A stretch of DNA of 64,000 nt from assembly GCA_001768565.1 (NCBI GenBank), contig MEOE01000013.1, positions 62,001 through 126,000 on the forward strand. The letters are read 5' to 3'. The translations under genes were made by a program, and so were the position numbers. Within the stretch, counting starts at the first letter, position 1; each line of letters starts with the position of its first letter. Shown piece by piece: positions 1 to 10,626 of the stretch. Source of the DNA: Bacteroidetes bacterium GWF2_33_16 (lineage in GTDB: Bacteria; Bacteroidota; Bacteroidia; Bacteroidales; UBA12077). Below the pieces are notes generated by a model. That model saw only the letters and a program-made list of their open reading frames with translations, ran no database searches and had not been told where the DNA came from.

Positions 1-1855
1 AATTACTCAACAACCGATAATTCTCCGGCATATTATTCTCCAACAGTAAATAATTGAAATGCTGTTTATGTCTTCTGGGTTGCAGAGCTTTTATGCTTTT
101 TAAACTTTCTTCGTTTGTACACCTATATTCAATTTCAACATCTTTACTTACCGGTAAATTATTGATTCTGCTTATTATTGAAGCAAATGAAGATTCATGT
201 TCCAGGTTGAAGGGAATATTAATTACAGTTTTTCTAATATCCTCCAATCCACCTTGAATTTTTACAGCAAACAAAGTTTGAGATCCATTAATCAAATGAT
301 CAAAAATATTACCAAAAACTCGTTGAGTTGCAGTAGTTTTTTCAACCCATCCAAAAACTATATCAGATACCAAATATTCTTTTGCGGCCATTAAAATACC
401 ACTTGAGATATTTAGGTCGACACGGGTTATAACTTTAAGATTTTCTTTTAAATTATTGAATTCTGATATATTACTCTCTAGCACTTCTCTAATATTTAAA
501 ATATTCTCTCTTGAACTTTTATTGTCGTTTAAAATATTTAGAACATATACGGGTTGGGATGAATGTATCGACTGAAAACTATTGGCTATTTCAACCAGAT
601 TTTTCATAGTAGAAGGATTGGATATTGGAACAAGAATTCTGCTTTGAAAATTTTCATCTATCGATGTATCAATAGTAACTGCCAATTTTTTTCCAAATCT
701 TTCCGTTATAAAAGTTGCTGTTAAACTACTGATAAGAATTATTAAAATTGTTGCATTGAAAATTGTTTCATCAATCATATGTTTTTCAAACCCTATTAGA
801 ATAATAGCGATTGTTGCTGCTGCATGTGAACTTGTTAAACCAAACAATAAGTTTCTTTGTATATTGTTAAACTTGAGAATTTTCTGAGAAATAAAAGCAG
901 CTATCCATTTTCCTGCAAATGCAGATATTACCAAAACTCCTGAAACAAACCATAAATATGTTCCTGATATTAGAATTTGAGTATTAATCAACATCCCTAT
1001 ACCAATTAAAAAAACAGGGATAAACAATACATTACCGACAAAATCGACATGGTGCATTAATAAGGAATTTTTGGGAATACTTTTATTCAATGCAAGGCCC
1101 GCTACAAAGGCTCCAATAATTGCTTCTAATCCTATTATTTCTGCTAAAAAGGATGAAAAGCATAACATAAAAAGCAGAAAAAGAAAGTGTACTGGTCGGT
1201 CTCGTTTAATATATTTAAAAAACCAACGAGCAATTCTGGGAAATGAATAAAAGATGAAGAAAATATATACAAAAAAGAAAAACATTAATTTTAAAACCTG
1301 AAAACTTATTGTATCACTTTGAAAATCCTGAGTTAAAATAGACAATATCATTAATACCATTGTATCTGTAATTATCGTTCCTCCCACTGCAGTTAATACA
1401 GAAATATCTTTGGTAACTCCTAGCTTACGAACAATTGGATAAGCAACCAGTGTATGCGTTGAAAACATAATTGATACAAGTAAAGTTGCATATAACTCCA
1501 AATGCAATACATAGCTTGAAATTATATATCCCAGTATAAATGGAAAAATAAAAGTTGAAAAACCAAAAAGAATACTGTTTTTCATACTAGTCTTAAGTCT
1601 TTCAGGATTTAATTCGAGTCCTGCAATAAACATAATATACAACAAACCCACTGTTCCTAAAAGTTCAATGCTTGAATCATTTGAAAGTATATTAAAGCTA
1701 TAAGGTCCAATTAAAACACCCACTATAATAAAAGATGCAACATCAGGTATTTTAAATATGCGAAAAAAGAATGGTGAAAATAGTATAAGCCCTATAAGCA
1801 CCATAAAAATAAGAAGTGGCTCTTGTAAAGGGAAAACAAAAGGTAATTGGTTCAT
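1..1855 (-). CDS. Cation/proton antiporter, Kef/CPA2 type, with C-terminal UspA-like domain (cut by left edge)
   Basis: The minus-strand frame opens with ATG at 1855-1853 (MNQLPFVFPLQEPLL) and stays open to base 1, so about 618 residues are visible and the C-terminus is missing. The first 400 or so residues are a chain of hydrophobic segments typical of the CPA2 monovalent cation:proton antiporters, with recognisable pieces such as IPDVASFIIVGVLIGP, YIMFIAGLELNP, GGTIITDTMVLM and EAIIGAFVAGLALNK. After a short linker, ILVPISNPSTMKNLVEIAN starts a soluble universal-stress-protein-like domain, a common cytoplasmic regulatory extension in this family. Its expected role is Na+ or K+ export in exchange for protons at the inner membrane. 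The ion cannot be read from the sequence. The family is secure. Confidence 0.88.
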   Translation of the reverse strand, partial: MNQLPFVFPLQEPLLIFMVLIGLILFSPFFFRIFKIPDVASFIIVGVLIGPYSFNILSNDSSIELLGTVGLLYIMFIAGLELNPERLKTSMKNSILFGFSTFIFPFILGYIISSYVLHLELYATLLVSIMFSTHTLVAYPIVRKLGVTKDISVLTAVGGTIITDTMVLMILSILTQDFQSDTISFQVLKLMFFFFVYIFFIFYSFPRIARWFFKYIKRDRPVHFLFLLFMLCFSSFLAEIIGLEAIIGAFVAGLALNKSIPKNSLLMHHVDFVGNVLFIPVFLIGIGMLINTQILISGTYLWFVSGVLVISAFAGKWIAAFISQKILKFNNIQRNLLFGLTSSHAAATIAIILIGFEKHMIDETIFNATILIILISSLTATFITERFGKKLAVTIDTSIDENFQSRILVPISNPSTMKNLVEIANSFQSIHSSQPVYVLNILNDNKSSRENILNIREVLESNISEFNNLKENLKVITRVDLNISSGILMAAKEYLVSDIVFGWVEKTTATQRVFGNIFDHLINGSQTLFAVKIQGGLEDIRKTVINIPFNLEHESSFASIISRINNLPVSKDVEIEYRCTNEESLKSIKALQPRRHKQHFNYLLLENNMPENYRLLSN

Positions 1856-2252
1856 ATTCCGATCTATTGGATTATTTTATTAATTTAATACTATCTATTA
1901 ATTAAAGAATTAAGTTCCAGAGCTAATTAAATTGAGATGTTTTAATTTAGAATTTAGACGAAATACAATTATTTAGTAACACATAGGTTTGGTTGATGCA
2001 GGTACTTATAAATCGCAAAATAAAAATTAAATATTTGAAAGCTTATTCCTTAATTCTAATCCACTTTAGATTGCCTTTCAGAATCGTATTATAAATAAAA
2101 ATCTTACATTGTTACCAATGGTTTAAATTCGATTTTGTAATTTTGAAATTATATTAGTATTGGCAGGTTTATTCATTTATTATTATTGATAATAAATATA
2201 ATTAAGATTCATACTATTTAAGAATTAATTGATACATTTTATTTAAACAGTA
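1856..2252. other. 397-base intergenic region without a recognisable gene
   Basis: This very AT-rich spacer separates the divergent antiporter and U32-like genes. I see no open reading frame of note, no RNA gene and no convincing hairpin. Neither strand has an exact TAnnTTTG -7 box, so the two divergent promoters expected here could not be placed. Confidence 0.5.
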
Positions 2253-3044
2253 ATGCCTAATAATTTTGTTTATACAATTTCGGCAAGAGGGAAAAGAGCA
2301 AACCAGCCGATGGAAAATTACCTTAAAACCTTTTTTCCAAATATACCTTTACGCAAAATAGATAGTGTTTTTGGTTTTGTTGAACCATCGTCATTTTATA
2401 GCGGAAGACCATTTATTGGAAGGCAAATTTCGGATAAAGATTATGATTTTTTAAGAAGAAATAATATTGGGGTACGAATTCCTTTTACTAATCATTTTGC
2501 AACTGAAAAAGAATATCAAAAAAATAAAAAAATCCTCGAGAAATATCATCAAAAAGGAAACTCAATTATTACCACAAATGATAATCTTGCAACTTGGATT
2601 AAAAGAGATTATCCATTATACCAGATTGAAGCAAGCTTATTAAAAGAAGTAAAAAATCTTGAAAATATAAATAGTGCACTCGAATTGTACGATACAGTCG
2701 TTTTACCAATGAACCTTAATAACAATCATGAGCTTTTAAAAAGTATTGATCAGAAAAACCGAATTACACTTTTTGGAAATGGAGGATGTGCACTCACCTG
2801 CCCTAACAGAATTTGCTACGAATATATTTCAAAGCGAAATAAGGTTTTAACCACAACAAATATTCTATTCAGATATTTGTATTACTGGTACTTTTTCGTT
2901 TTACGAAACAAGTGGTGTATGCACAAAATAAAACCACGCAAACTGCATGGTGTTAAGGATTTTGATATTGATCAGCTTGCCGAACTTGGATTTACCCGGT
3001 TTAAAATGCTACGTGAACATGCAGGAAGAAAAACTGGATACTAG
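2253..3044 (+). CDS. Uncharacterised protein, possibly a U32-peptidase-like TIM barrel
   Basis: This 263-residue soluble protein has no signal peptide or membrane segment. I do not recognise a named family with certainty. The layout resembles U32 peptidase-like (UbiU/UbiV/RlhA-type) barrels: a strand-helix series, then a segment placing a partner strand (YDTVVLPMN), then a strand ending in a cysteine-rich turn, GNGGCALTCPNRICYEY, around residues 177-193. That turn has three cysteines in 11 residues and could bind a metal or Fe-S cluster. The C-terminal part ends in a conserved-looking LGFTRFKMLREHAGR stretch. The gene stands alone between divergent and convergent neighbours. The U32 link is inference; the cysteine cluster is seen directly. 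Confidence 0.6.
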   Translation: MPNNFVYTISARGKRANQPMENYLKTFFPNIPLRKIDSVFGFVEPSSFYSGRPFIGRQISDKDYDFLRRNNIGVRIPFTNHFATEKEYQKNKKILEKYHQKGNSIITTNDNLATWIKRDYPLYQIEASLLKEVKNLENINSALELYDTVVLPMNLNNNHELLKSIDQKNRITLFGNGGCALTCPNRICYEYISKRNKVLTTTNILFRYLYYWYFFVLRNKWCMHKIKPRKLHGVKDFDIDQLAELGFTRFKMLREHAGRKTGY

Positions 3045-3107
3045 AAGAAATGTTGAATTTTTGAATTTTGAATTATAAATGTTAAACATGAACTTTGAGT
3101 TTGTTTT

Positions 3108-4751
<1,644 letters not shown>

Positions 4752-4753
4752 TT

Positions 4754-4772
4754 AAACCCAAATTATGGGTTT
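4754..4772 (-). promoter_or_regulatory. Small hairpin at the predicted 5' end of the ABC-F transcript
   Basis: The inverted repeat AAACCCA/TGGGTTT (4754-4760 and 4766-4772) has a 5-base loop. It lies just downstream, on the minus strand, of a TACTTTTG -7 box, so it would be at the very start of the mRNA leader. A role in mRNA stability or expression control is possible but untested. Confidence 0.35.
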
Positions 4773-4773
4773 G

Positions 4774-4781
4774 CAAAAGTA
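4774..4781 (-). promoter_or_regulatory. Bacteroidota -7 promoter box for the ABC-F gene
   Basis: On the minus strand the sequence reads TACTTTTG, an exact match to the TAnnTTTG consensus of the Bacteroidota primary sigma factor. It lies about 50 bases before the start codon at 4724. A good -33 TTG is not evident. Confidence 0.45.
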
Positions 4782-4901
4782 CGGATTATTTAATTACATA
4801 AAAATGAATTACAAAAAAATATCAAGGAAAATAAATACTCATTTTTTTAGGTATTATAGGATGGTCTTTATAATTTTATAATATCAATAAAACTGGCAGT
4901 T

Positions 4902-5516
4902 ATGATCAGAAATTCTTTAATTGTTGTATTCTTGTTTATAAGATTTTTTACCTTTTCTCAGGTATTAACTCAAATAACAGAAACTGATTATACATTAAGA
5001 ATTGATTCAGATAGTTTAATACGTCAATTAACGTTATGGAAAGAAAAAGACTCATCGTTTTATTATGGTTTCAAATATTCGTGTACAAAATTTAAACCTT
5101 TGACCAACGCATTAGATCTAAGTGAAGAGATCATTATTATCGAAAGATTATTGAAATCTGCTTCCGATAGTATTGTATTAAATTTAAATACAATTTTTAT
5201 TGGTTATCCAATAGAATACGAAGATATATTTGAAAACCATATAAATGCTTTTCAGAATTCTGTCGAATGGCAAAATCATGTAAGAAATACTGGTAAAACA
5301 CTTGATTATAAACTTATTCGAAAAATAATGCTCGACAGTAATGTATATAAACCCCTAAATGATTTTCTAGAAACAATGGGGTATTATATTATTGGTTTCG
5401 AAACTGAAAAACATGGATTTGCAACTAAAGAAAACCTTAAAAAGGCTGGTTTATCAGGGCAAGAAATAATTCCTATGCCATTTATGGTTTGGGTAAAGTT
5501 GAGAAAGGTACTTTAA
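4902..5516 (+). CDS. Uncharacterised secreted protein
   Basis: The 204-residue protein begins with a hydrophobic signal sequence (MIRNSLIVVFLFIRFFTFSQ) whose FSQ end is typical of signal peptidase I cleavage in Bacteroidota. The mature part is mixed charged and hydrophobic with no motif I recognise. It has one cysteine in YSCTKF and no membrane segment. It is likely periplasmic. It lies 81 bases before the SGNH hydrolase gene on the same strand, so the two could be co-transcribed, but nothing ties their functions together. Confidence 0.6.
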   Translation: MIRNSLIVVFLFIRFFTFSQVLTQITETDYTLRIDSDSLIRQLTLWKEKDSSFYYGFKYSCTKFKPLTNALDLSEEIIIIERLLKSASDSIVLNLNTIFIGYPIEYEDIFENHINAFQNSVEWQNHVRNTGKTLDYKLIRKIMLDSNVYKPLNDFLETMGYYIIGFETEKHGFATKENLKKAGLSGQEIIPMPFMVWVKLRKVL

Positions 5517-5597
5517 GTTCCATATTTGTGTAATATTAAATATCAATATTTATTTAATATTGGACATTAAAAATTATTTCACAAAAGTTAACCTAAA

Positions 5598-6704
5598 ATG
5601 ACTGAATTTAAACTAAAAAGTTTCTTTATAAGAACAGTTTTTATAGTTACTATATTTATATTCAATTTAAATTTATTGAAAGCCGAAGACGATAAAGATA
5701 AGATTGAGATATTATTTATTGGTAATAGTTACTTCATTTATAATAATTTACCAGCTTTAGTTGATAGCCTTGCAATAAATTCAGGCAAGGACATATATAT
5801 ATTCTCTTACTCACTTCCTGGAACGAGTCTAGCTGAGCATATAGAGAGTGATATTGTTAGAACTAAAATAAATGAACGTGACTGGGAATATGTTATACTT
5901 ATTGGTAGTGGTGCTGAAATGGCTTACCCTGAATATTTCTTAAGTTCGCATACTAGCTTATCATTATTAGAATTTAAAAATAGAATTGAATATAACTGTT
6001 CATCTACTAAAATGATTTTTTGTATGTCGTGGGCGTATGAAGATGGAATAATCTTTTCAGATGGTACAATTGATACATATGAAGGAATGCAAAATGCCAT
6101 TTACGACAATACCCTGTTATACTCAAATACTATAGGTTTTGAAATAGCACCAGTTGGTTGGGCATGGTATAAAGTTCTGGAAGAAAAAGGATATCCCCTG
6201 CATTACTTGCATCGTCCAGACTGGAATCACCCATCTTTAAGAGGTTCCTATATTATGGCTTGTGTAGTATATACAACAATTTTTCAGGAAACTACAGTTG
6301 GCAATAAATATTATGCAGATTTACCTGTTGATGAAGCAAGTTATCTGCAGAATAATGGGTCAACTATTGTTCTTGATAATATAGACCTTTGGAATATTGA
6401 TATTCCTTCATCAAACAATGATGCTGGAATAAATAAAAGTCTGCCTCAATTATATCAGAACTACCCAAATCCATTTTATTTAAACACTATGATAAGATTC
6501 GATATATACGAATCTTCATTTGTAGAAATTACGGTATATAATATTTTAGGAAAGCTTGTTGCCAATCTGATTAAGAAACAAATGATTCCTGGAAGTTATT
6601 CAATAAATTTCGATAGTGAAAATTTGGAAAATGGAGTTTATTTCTATAGCATAAAAACACAAAATTATTTTCAAACTAAAAAAATGCAACTTATTAATAA
6701 GTAA
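5598..6704 (+). CDS. Secreted SGNH/GDSL-like hydrolase with T9SS type A sorting domain
   Basis: The 368-residue protein has a signal sequence (residues 1-30) followed by an SGNH-type hydrolase domain. Block I is ILFIGNSYFIYNNLP with putative nucleophile S44. The C-terminal DWNHPSLRG supplies D208 and H211 for a Ser-Asp-His triad. Residues 282-368 form a type IX sorting domain: QLYQNYPNPF, then VEITVYNILG, then GVYFYSIKT and a lysine-rich end. The enzyme is therefore predicted to leave the cell surface through T9SS. The substrate, perhaps an acetylated polysaccharide or lipid ester, cannot be told. The two domain assignments are firm and the triad is inferred from the motifs. Confidence 0.85.
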   Translation: MTEFKLKSFFIRTVFIVTIFIFNLNLLKAEDDKDKIEILFIGNSYFIYNNLPALVDSLAINSGKDIYIFSYSLPGTSLAEHIESDIVRTKINERDWEYVILIGSGAEMAYPEYFLSSHTSLSLLEFKNRIEYNCSSTKMIFCMSWAYEDGIIFSDGTIDTYEGMQNAIYDNTLLYSNTIGFEIAPVGWAWYKVLEEKGYPLHYLHRPDWNHPSLRGSYIMACVVYTTIFQETTVGNKYYADLPVDEASYLQNNGSTIVLDNIDLWNIDIPSSNNDAGINKSLPQLYQNYPNPFYLNTMIRFDIYESSFVEITVYNILGKLVANLIKKQMIPGSYSINFDSENLENGVYFYSIKTQNYFQTKKMQLINK

Positions 6705-6775
6705 TTACTTAATCGTTTACAAATTTAAAATTTAATAAGAAATAATAGACAAAAACTACATTTAGATTTTTTTAT

Positions 6776-6820
6776 TAGGGATACAGGAATAATAATATGT
6801 TCCTATATCCCTATTTTTTT
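6776..6820 (+). terminator. Rho-independent terminator after the SGNH hydrolase gene
   Basis: A 14-position stem (6776-6789 with 6800-6813) contains one C/A mismatch, a 10-base loop and a following T run at 6814-6820. It lies 72 bases past the plus-strand stop codon, between convergent genes. Confidence 0.8.
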
Positions 6821-6887
6821 AAAGAAGTGTTTTGTATCTGGCCAATATAGAAATTTCCAATTATAAATCAAATTGAGTTGTTTTTCG

Positions 6888-9314
6888 TTATTCATATCTT
6901 AGACTATCCACCGGATTTGCTCTGGCCGATCGAATGGTCCTATAGCTTATAGTTAAAATTGCAATACTAATAGCAACCAAAAAACCTACTGCAAAATCAA
7001 AAACTGTTAAGCTAATGCGGTAATGATAATTTTGCAACCAGCTTTTTGCAAAATAGTAAATCAAGGGCCATGCAATAAGTGTAGCAATTCCAATTAATAT
7101 AACAATTTCTCTGGCAATAAGAAAGAAGATGCTTGCCACATTAGCTCCCATGGCTTTTCTTATTCCAATCTCTTTGGTTCTTTGTTCTACTGTAAATGAT
7201 GTTAATCCGAACAAACCCAAAGACGCAATTAATATAGCCAACAATGTAAATATTATTGCAAGTTTCGAATTGCGTGCTTCTTCCCTATACAAGTCATTAA
7301 ACGATTCATCAAGGAAATAATACTGCATTGGGTCATTATTTGAGAATTCTTTCCACACGTTCTCAATATTTTTTATCGTATTTTTTATATTATTAGGCGA
7401 AATTCGGGCTGTTACAAAACCCCAATTATTATCTTCGCCTTTAAATACAAAAATATAGGGAGTAATTTCTTGTTGTAACGATCTAAAATGAAAATCTTTA
7501 ACCACACCAATAACCGGGGCATAAGTTGCAGAGTCAGGATTGTCATTATCACTATTTAAAAAACGTGTTCCAATTGCCGGAGAGAAATTGTAATGTTTAA
7601 CAGCTCTTTCATTTAGAACAACTGCCTCTACATCAGTCGGGTAATTTTTGTCAAAAAAGCGGCCTTCAACTATTTCCATTCCCATAGTTTCCAAATAATC
7701 ATAATCAACCCAGTTTGTTTCAAGCAATAAAACCTCGTCTCTTCTTCCTTCTACAACATGCCCGTTATTGTTATTATTATGAGCAGGTAATGCAGTAGAT
7801 GCAGTAACTTTTAGCACACCTTCAACCTTAAGAAGCTCTTCCTTAAATGATTTAATTTTATTACCAATTACATCAGCACGTTGAATTACAAGCAATTGTT
7901 CTTTCTGAAATCCCAAATCTTTATTCTGCATATATTTTATCTGACGATACATGATAGATGTTCCAATTATCAGAATAATAGAAATCGAAAATTGCAGGAT
8001 TACCAATATGCTTCTTAATTTACCATTCTTCATACTGTCCTTTAAACTACCTTTAAGTACCAGCACTGGCTTAAATGCAGAAAGATAAAAAGCAGGGTAT
8101 GTTCCTGCCAAAAATCCGACAAAAGCAGTAATAATTAGTAACGCAGGTATAGTATACCAGTTATTTGTATAGCCAAAATCAAGGTTAACTTGCAATAGAT
8201 TATTGAAATAAGGTAAACTTATTTCTACAATTAATACAGCAACTAAAAGCGAAAAGAATGATAATATTAGTGATTCAGCTAAAAATTGTTTTATTAATAA
8301 CCATTTAGATGATCCGCTTACTTTTTTTATTCCAACCTCCTTTGCTCTTTTTGCAGCTTGGGCTGTAGATAAATTCATAAAGTTTATTGCAGCAATTACG
8401 ATAATTAACAAAGCAATACTTGCAAAAATATATAGGTATTTAGGATCATTTGCTGGTTTTGTATCTTGCTGAACTTCAGGCTGCAAATGAATCTTTAGTA
8501 AAGGTTGCAAAAACATTGAATATTTGTTGCCTTGAGTTAAGAAATCCTCAATGGATATTCCTATAGCTTGCTGAATAAGTGGCCCCACATATTTGGCTAT
8601 CATCTCAGGAATCTTTTTATCAACTTCCTTTGGATTTGCTCCCTCTCGTAAAAGCAAATAAGTATTAAAGCTATTTGATAACCAGTAATTATCACTTGCA
8701 CGACGATTAGATAAAAATGAACCTATAATATTTGCCTTAAAATGAGTATTTCCAGGTATATCCTTGAAAATCCCAGATACTTTATACAATGCACTATCAT
8801 TACCAACCTTTAACATCTTATCCATTGGATCTTCACTGCCAAATATCTTTTTTGCGGTTAATTCTGAAAGAACTAGTTTGTTAGGTGCATTCAAAACATC
8901 ATTAATATTACCTTTTATTAGAGGTAAAGAAAATATCTTAAAAAACGATGAGTCACATTCGATGTAAGCTTCTTCAGTAAAACTTATATCATTATTTTTA
9001 ATAATAGTTTCACCCCAAACATTGAGTCTTGTATAATCTTCAACTTCAGGAAAATCAGCTAACATAGTTGGACCAACCGGCGAAGCTGTGAAAGACCCTG
9101 TAACCTCCTGGCCACCAATTTTCCCATCCAGAATTACACGATAAATACGTTCTGCTTTATCATTATATGTATCGTAACTCAGTTCATACATTACATATAA
9201 TGCTATTAACAAACTACAAGCAATACCAATGGATAATCCAAGCATGTTAATTAAAACATACCCTTTTTGCTTTCCAAATGAGCGAATACTGTGTTTCACT
9301 AAATCTTTTATCAT
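6888..9314 (-). CDS. MacB/FtsX-type ABC transporter permease
   Basis: The 808-residue membrane protein has the duplicated layout common in Bacteroidota: an N-terminal membrane segment (about 20-40), a MacB-type periplasmic core domain, a block of three FtsX helices (about 285-420), then a second extracytoplasmic domain and a final block of three helices. Both helix blocks carry the family motif, seen as KRAKEVGIKKVSGSS and QRTKEIGIRKAMGA. It ends in RSARANPVDSLRYE, the usual C-terminus. Such permeases work with a separate ATPase, and none is encoded nearby. The substrate is unknown; relatives act in efflux of peptides, lipids or antibiotics, or as mechanotransmitters. The 781-residue protein at 55595 is a paralogue. 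Confidence 0.92.
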   Translation of the reverse strand: MIKDLVKHSIRSFGKQKGYVLINMLGLSIGIACSLLIALYVMYELSYDTYNDKAERIYRVILDGKIGGQEVTGSFTASPVGPTMLADFPEVEDYTRLNVWGETIIKNNDISFTEEAYIECDSSFFKIFSLPLIKGNINDVLNAPNKLVLSELTAKKIFGSEDPMDKMLKVGNDSALYKVSGIFKDIPGNTHFKANIIGSFLSNRRASDNYWLSNSFNTYLLLREGANPKEVDKKIPEMIAKYVGPLIQQAIGISIEDFLTQGNKYSMFLQPLLKIHLQPEVQQDTKPANDPKYLYIFASIALLIIVIAAINFMNLSTAQAAKRAKEVGIKKVSGSSKWLLIKQFLAESLILSFFSLLVAVLIVEISLPYFNNLLQVNLDFGYTNNWYTIPALLIITAFVGFLAGTYPAFYLSAFKPVLVLKGSLKDSMKNGKLRSILVILQFSISIILIIGTSIMYRQIKYMQNKDLGFQKEQLLVIQRADVIGNKIKSFKEELLKVEGVLKVTASTALPAHNNNNNGHVVEGRRDEVLLLETNWVDYDYLETMGMEIVEGRFFDKNYPTDVEAVVLNERAVKHYNFSPAIGTRFLNSDNDNPDSATYAPVIGVVKDFHFRSLQQEITPYIFVFKGEDNNWGFVTARISPNNIKNTIKNIENVWKEFSNNDPMQYYFLDESFNDLYREEARNSKLAIIFTLLAILIASLGLFGLTSFTVEQRTKEIGIRKAMGANVASIFFLIAREIVILIGIATLIAWPLIYYFAKSWLQNYHYRISLTVFDFAVGFLVAISIAILTISYRTIRSARANPVDSLRYE

Positions 9315-9494
9315 TTTCTTTTCTTTTAATTAAGAACAATCATTACTTTTATTAGAGTAACAAACTCTTTTCTATTAAAAAAATCTAATTTCCAATATAG
9401 AATTATATCAAAACAGACGCTTGAGAATAAAAAAATGTTACAAAAGAAATTAAAATAACCTGCAATAAAATTTAAAATTCATGTCAGGGTATAT

Positions 9495-10058
9495 ATGAAA
9501 GCTGAAAATACAAATAACAACTTTTTGCGTTTTTTTTCAACTGAATACAAAAATTTAATTGGGTATGTAAAAAAATATCTGAATGAAAGATATTATAATG
9601 TTTCAGCAGAAGACATAATTCAGGATGTGGCATTAAACATTTTTAACAAGGTTGATTTTGATTCGCAAATCGAAAACATAGCCGGTTACTTTTACCGATC
9701 AATACGAAATAAAATTTCTGATATTCAGCACAAAAAGAAAAAAGAACTTTTTGTTAACGACATTACAGATCATAATGAGAACACTTTTTTCGAGATATTA
9801 TTGGCTAATGGAACTGACAGCACAAAGGCAATTGATGACAATAATTTTTATAAAAAACTATACGCTGCATTAAGAGAACTAAATCCAAATCAGCAGGCAG
9901 TTATTGTGGCCAGTGAAATTGATCATATACCATTCGACGAACTATCGGAAGAATGGGGTGTACCGGTGGGAACATTGCTTTCGTGGAAAAGTAGAGGAAT
10001 GAAAAAACTAAAAGAAAAAATCAAGCTTGAGGACTTTTATATTGATAATGAAACGTAA
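9495..10058 (+). CDS. RNA polymerase sigma factor, ECF-like sigma-70 family
   Basis: The 187-residue protein has sigma region 2 in its first 80 residues (ISAEDIIQDVALNIFNKV-type segment, then YFYRSIRNKISDIQHKKK) and region 4 near the C-terminus. Region 4 has a helix-turn-helix in LRELNPNQQAVIVASEIDHI and FDELSEEWGVPVGTLLSWKSRGMKKLK (about 127-175). Region 3 is absent, so it is of the extracytoplasmic-function type. It is followed 74 bases later by a two-helix membrane protein that may be its partner. No classic zinc-binding anti-sigma factor is adjacent. The family call is firm; the regulon is unknown. Confidence 0.9.
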   Translation: MKAENTNNNFLRFFSTEYKNLIGYVKKYLNERYYNVSAEDIIQDVALNIFNKVDFDSQIENIAGYFYRSIRNKISDIQHKKKKELFVNDITDHNENTFFEILLANGTDSTKAIDDNNFYKKLYAALRELNPNQQAVIVASEIDHIPFDELSEEWGVPVGTLLSWKSRGMKKLKEKIKLEDFYIDNET

Positions 10059-10132
10059 AATCAGTTAGCAGTTGACAGTTAACAATTAGAAATTAAACAA
10101 TTTTTAGCAATAAACCATTAAACTATTAAAAA

Positions 10133-10555
10133 ATGGAAACACAAACATTTTACAGAGAAAATCCCTGGAGAAAAGGATTCCGATACGTTGGTATTTTTAT
10201 CCTGGGAGGATTAGCAGCCATTGCATTTGGTTTTTTATTTGGATATTTTGTAATGCTGCTCTGGAATTGGCTTATGCCAGCAATATTCGGATTAACAACA
10301 ATTACATTTTGGCAAGCAGTTGGAATAATTATTTTGGCCCGCCTTATTTTTGGAGCTTTTAAGCATAGTGATAAACACAACCACGATTATCCGACTAGGA
10401 AATTCAAAGACAAGTGCAAAGACAAAGAGTGGTGGAAACAACACAAAAGCAACTGGCGCTACTTCGATGATTACTGGAACGAAGAGGGTGAGGAAGCATT
10501 CAACTCTTTTATTGAACGCAAGAAAAATAAACCTGATTCAGAAGTAAAAGAATAA
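10133..10555 (+). CDS. Small membrane protein downstream of the ECF sigma gene
   Basis: The 140-residue protein has two hydrophobic segments (about residues 18-45 and 50-78) and then a hydrophilic tail. The tail is rich in His, Lys and Trp (HSDKHNHDYPTRKFKDKCKDKEWWKQHK) and ends in an acidic stretch. I do not recognise a named family. Position directly after a sigma factor suggests a regulatory or envelope-stress role, possibly as an unusual anti-sigma factor or as a target gene, but this is inference. A terminator follows. Confidence 0.65.
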   Translation: METQTFYRENPWRKGFRYVGIFILGGLAAIAFGFLFGYFVMLLWNWLMPAIFGLTTITFWQAVGIIILARLIFGAFKHSDKHNHDYPTRKFKDKCKDKEWWKQHKSNWRYFDDYWNEEGEEAFNSFIERKKNKPDSEVKE

Positions 10556-10576
10556 AACTACTTCTAATATCTAATT

Positions 10577-10626
10577 AAAGCATTATGGATAAGGTACTAA
10601 GACCTCACCATAATGTTTTTATTTTT
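10577..10626 (+). terminator. Terminator after the ECF sigma/membrane protein pair
   Basis: CATTATGG (10581-10588) pairs with CCATAATG (10608-10615). A short inner stem AGGT/ACCT and flanking A/T pairs extend the hairpin. TTTTTATTTTTT follows on the plus strand. The T run overlaps the last codons of the convergent methyltransferase gene. Confidence 0.7.

Noticed and set aside
9315-9494. Sigma-54 promoter or GTCCGAA palindrome before the FtsX permease at 6888
   Set aside because: No TGGCAC-like element or related palindrome is present, so this paralogue does not appear to share the control seen at 55595.
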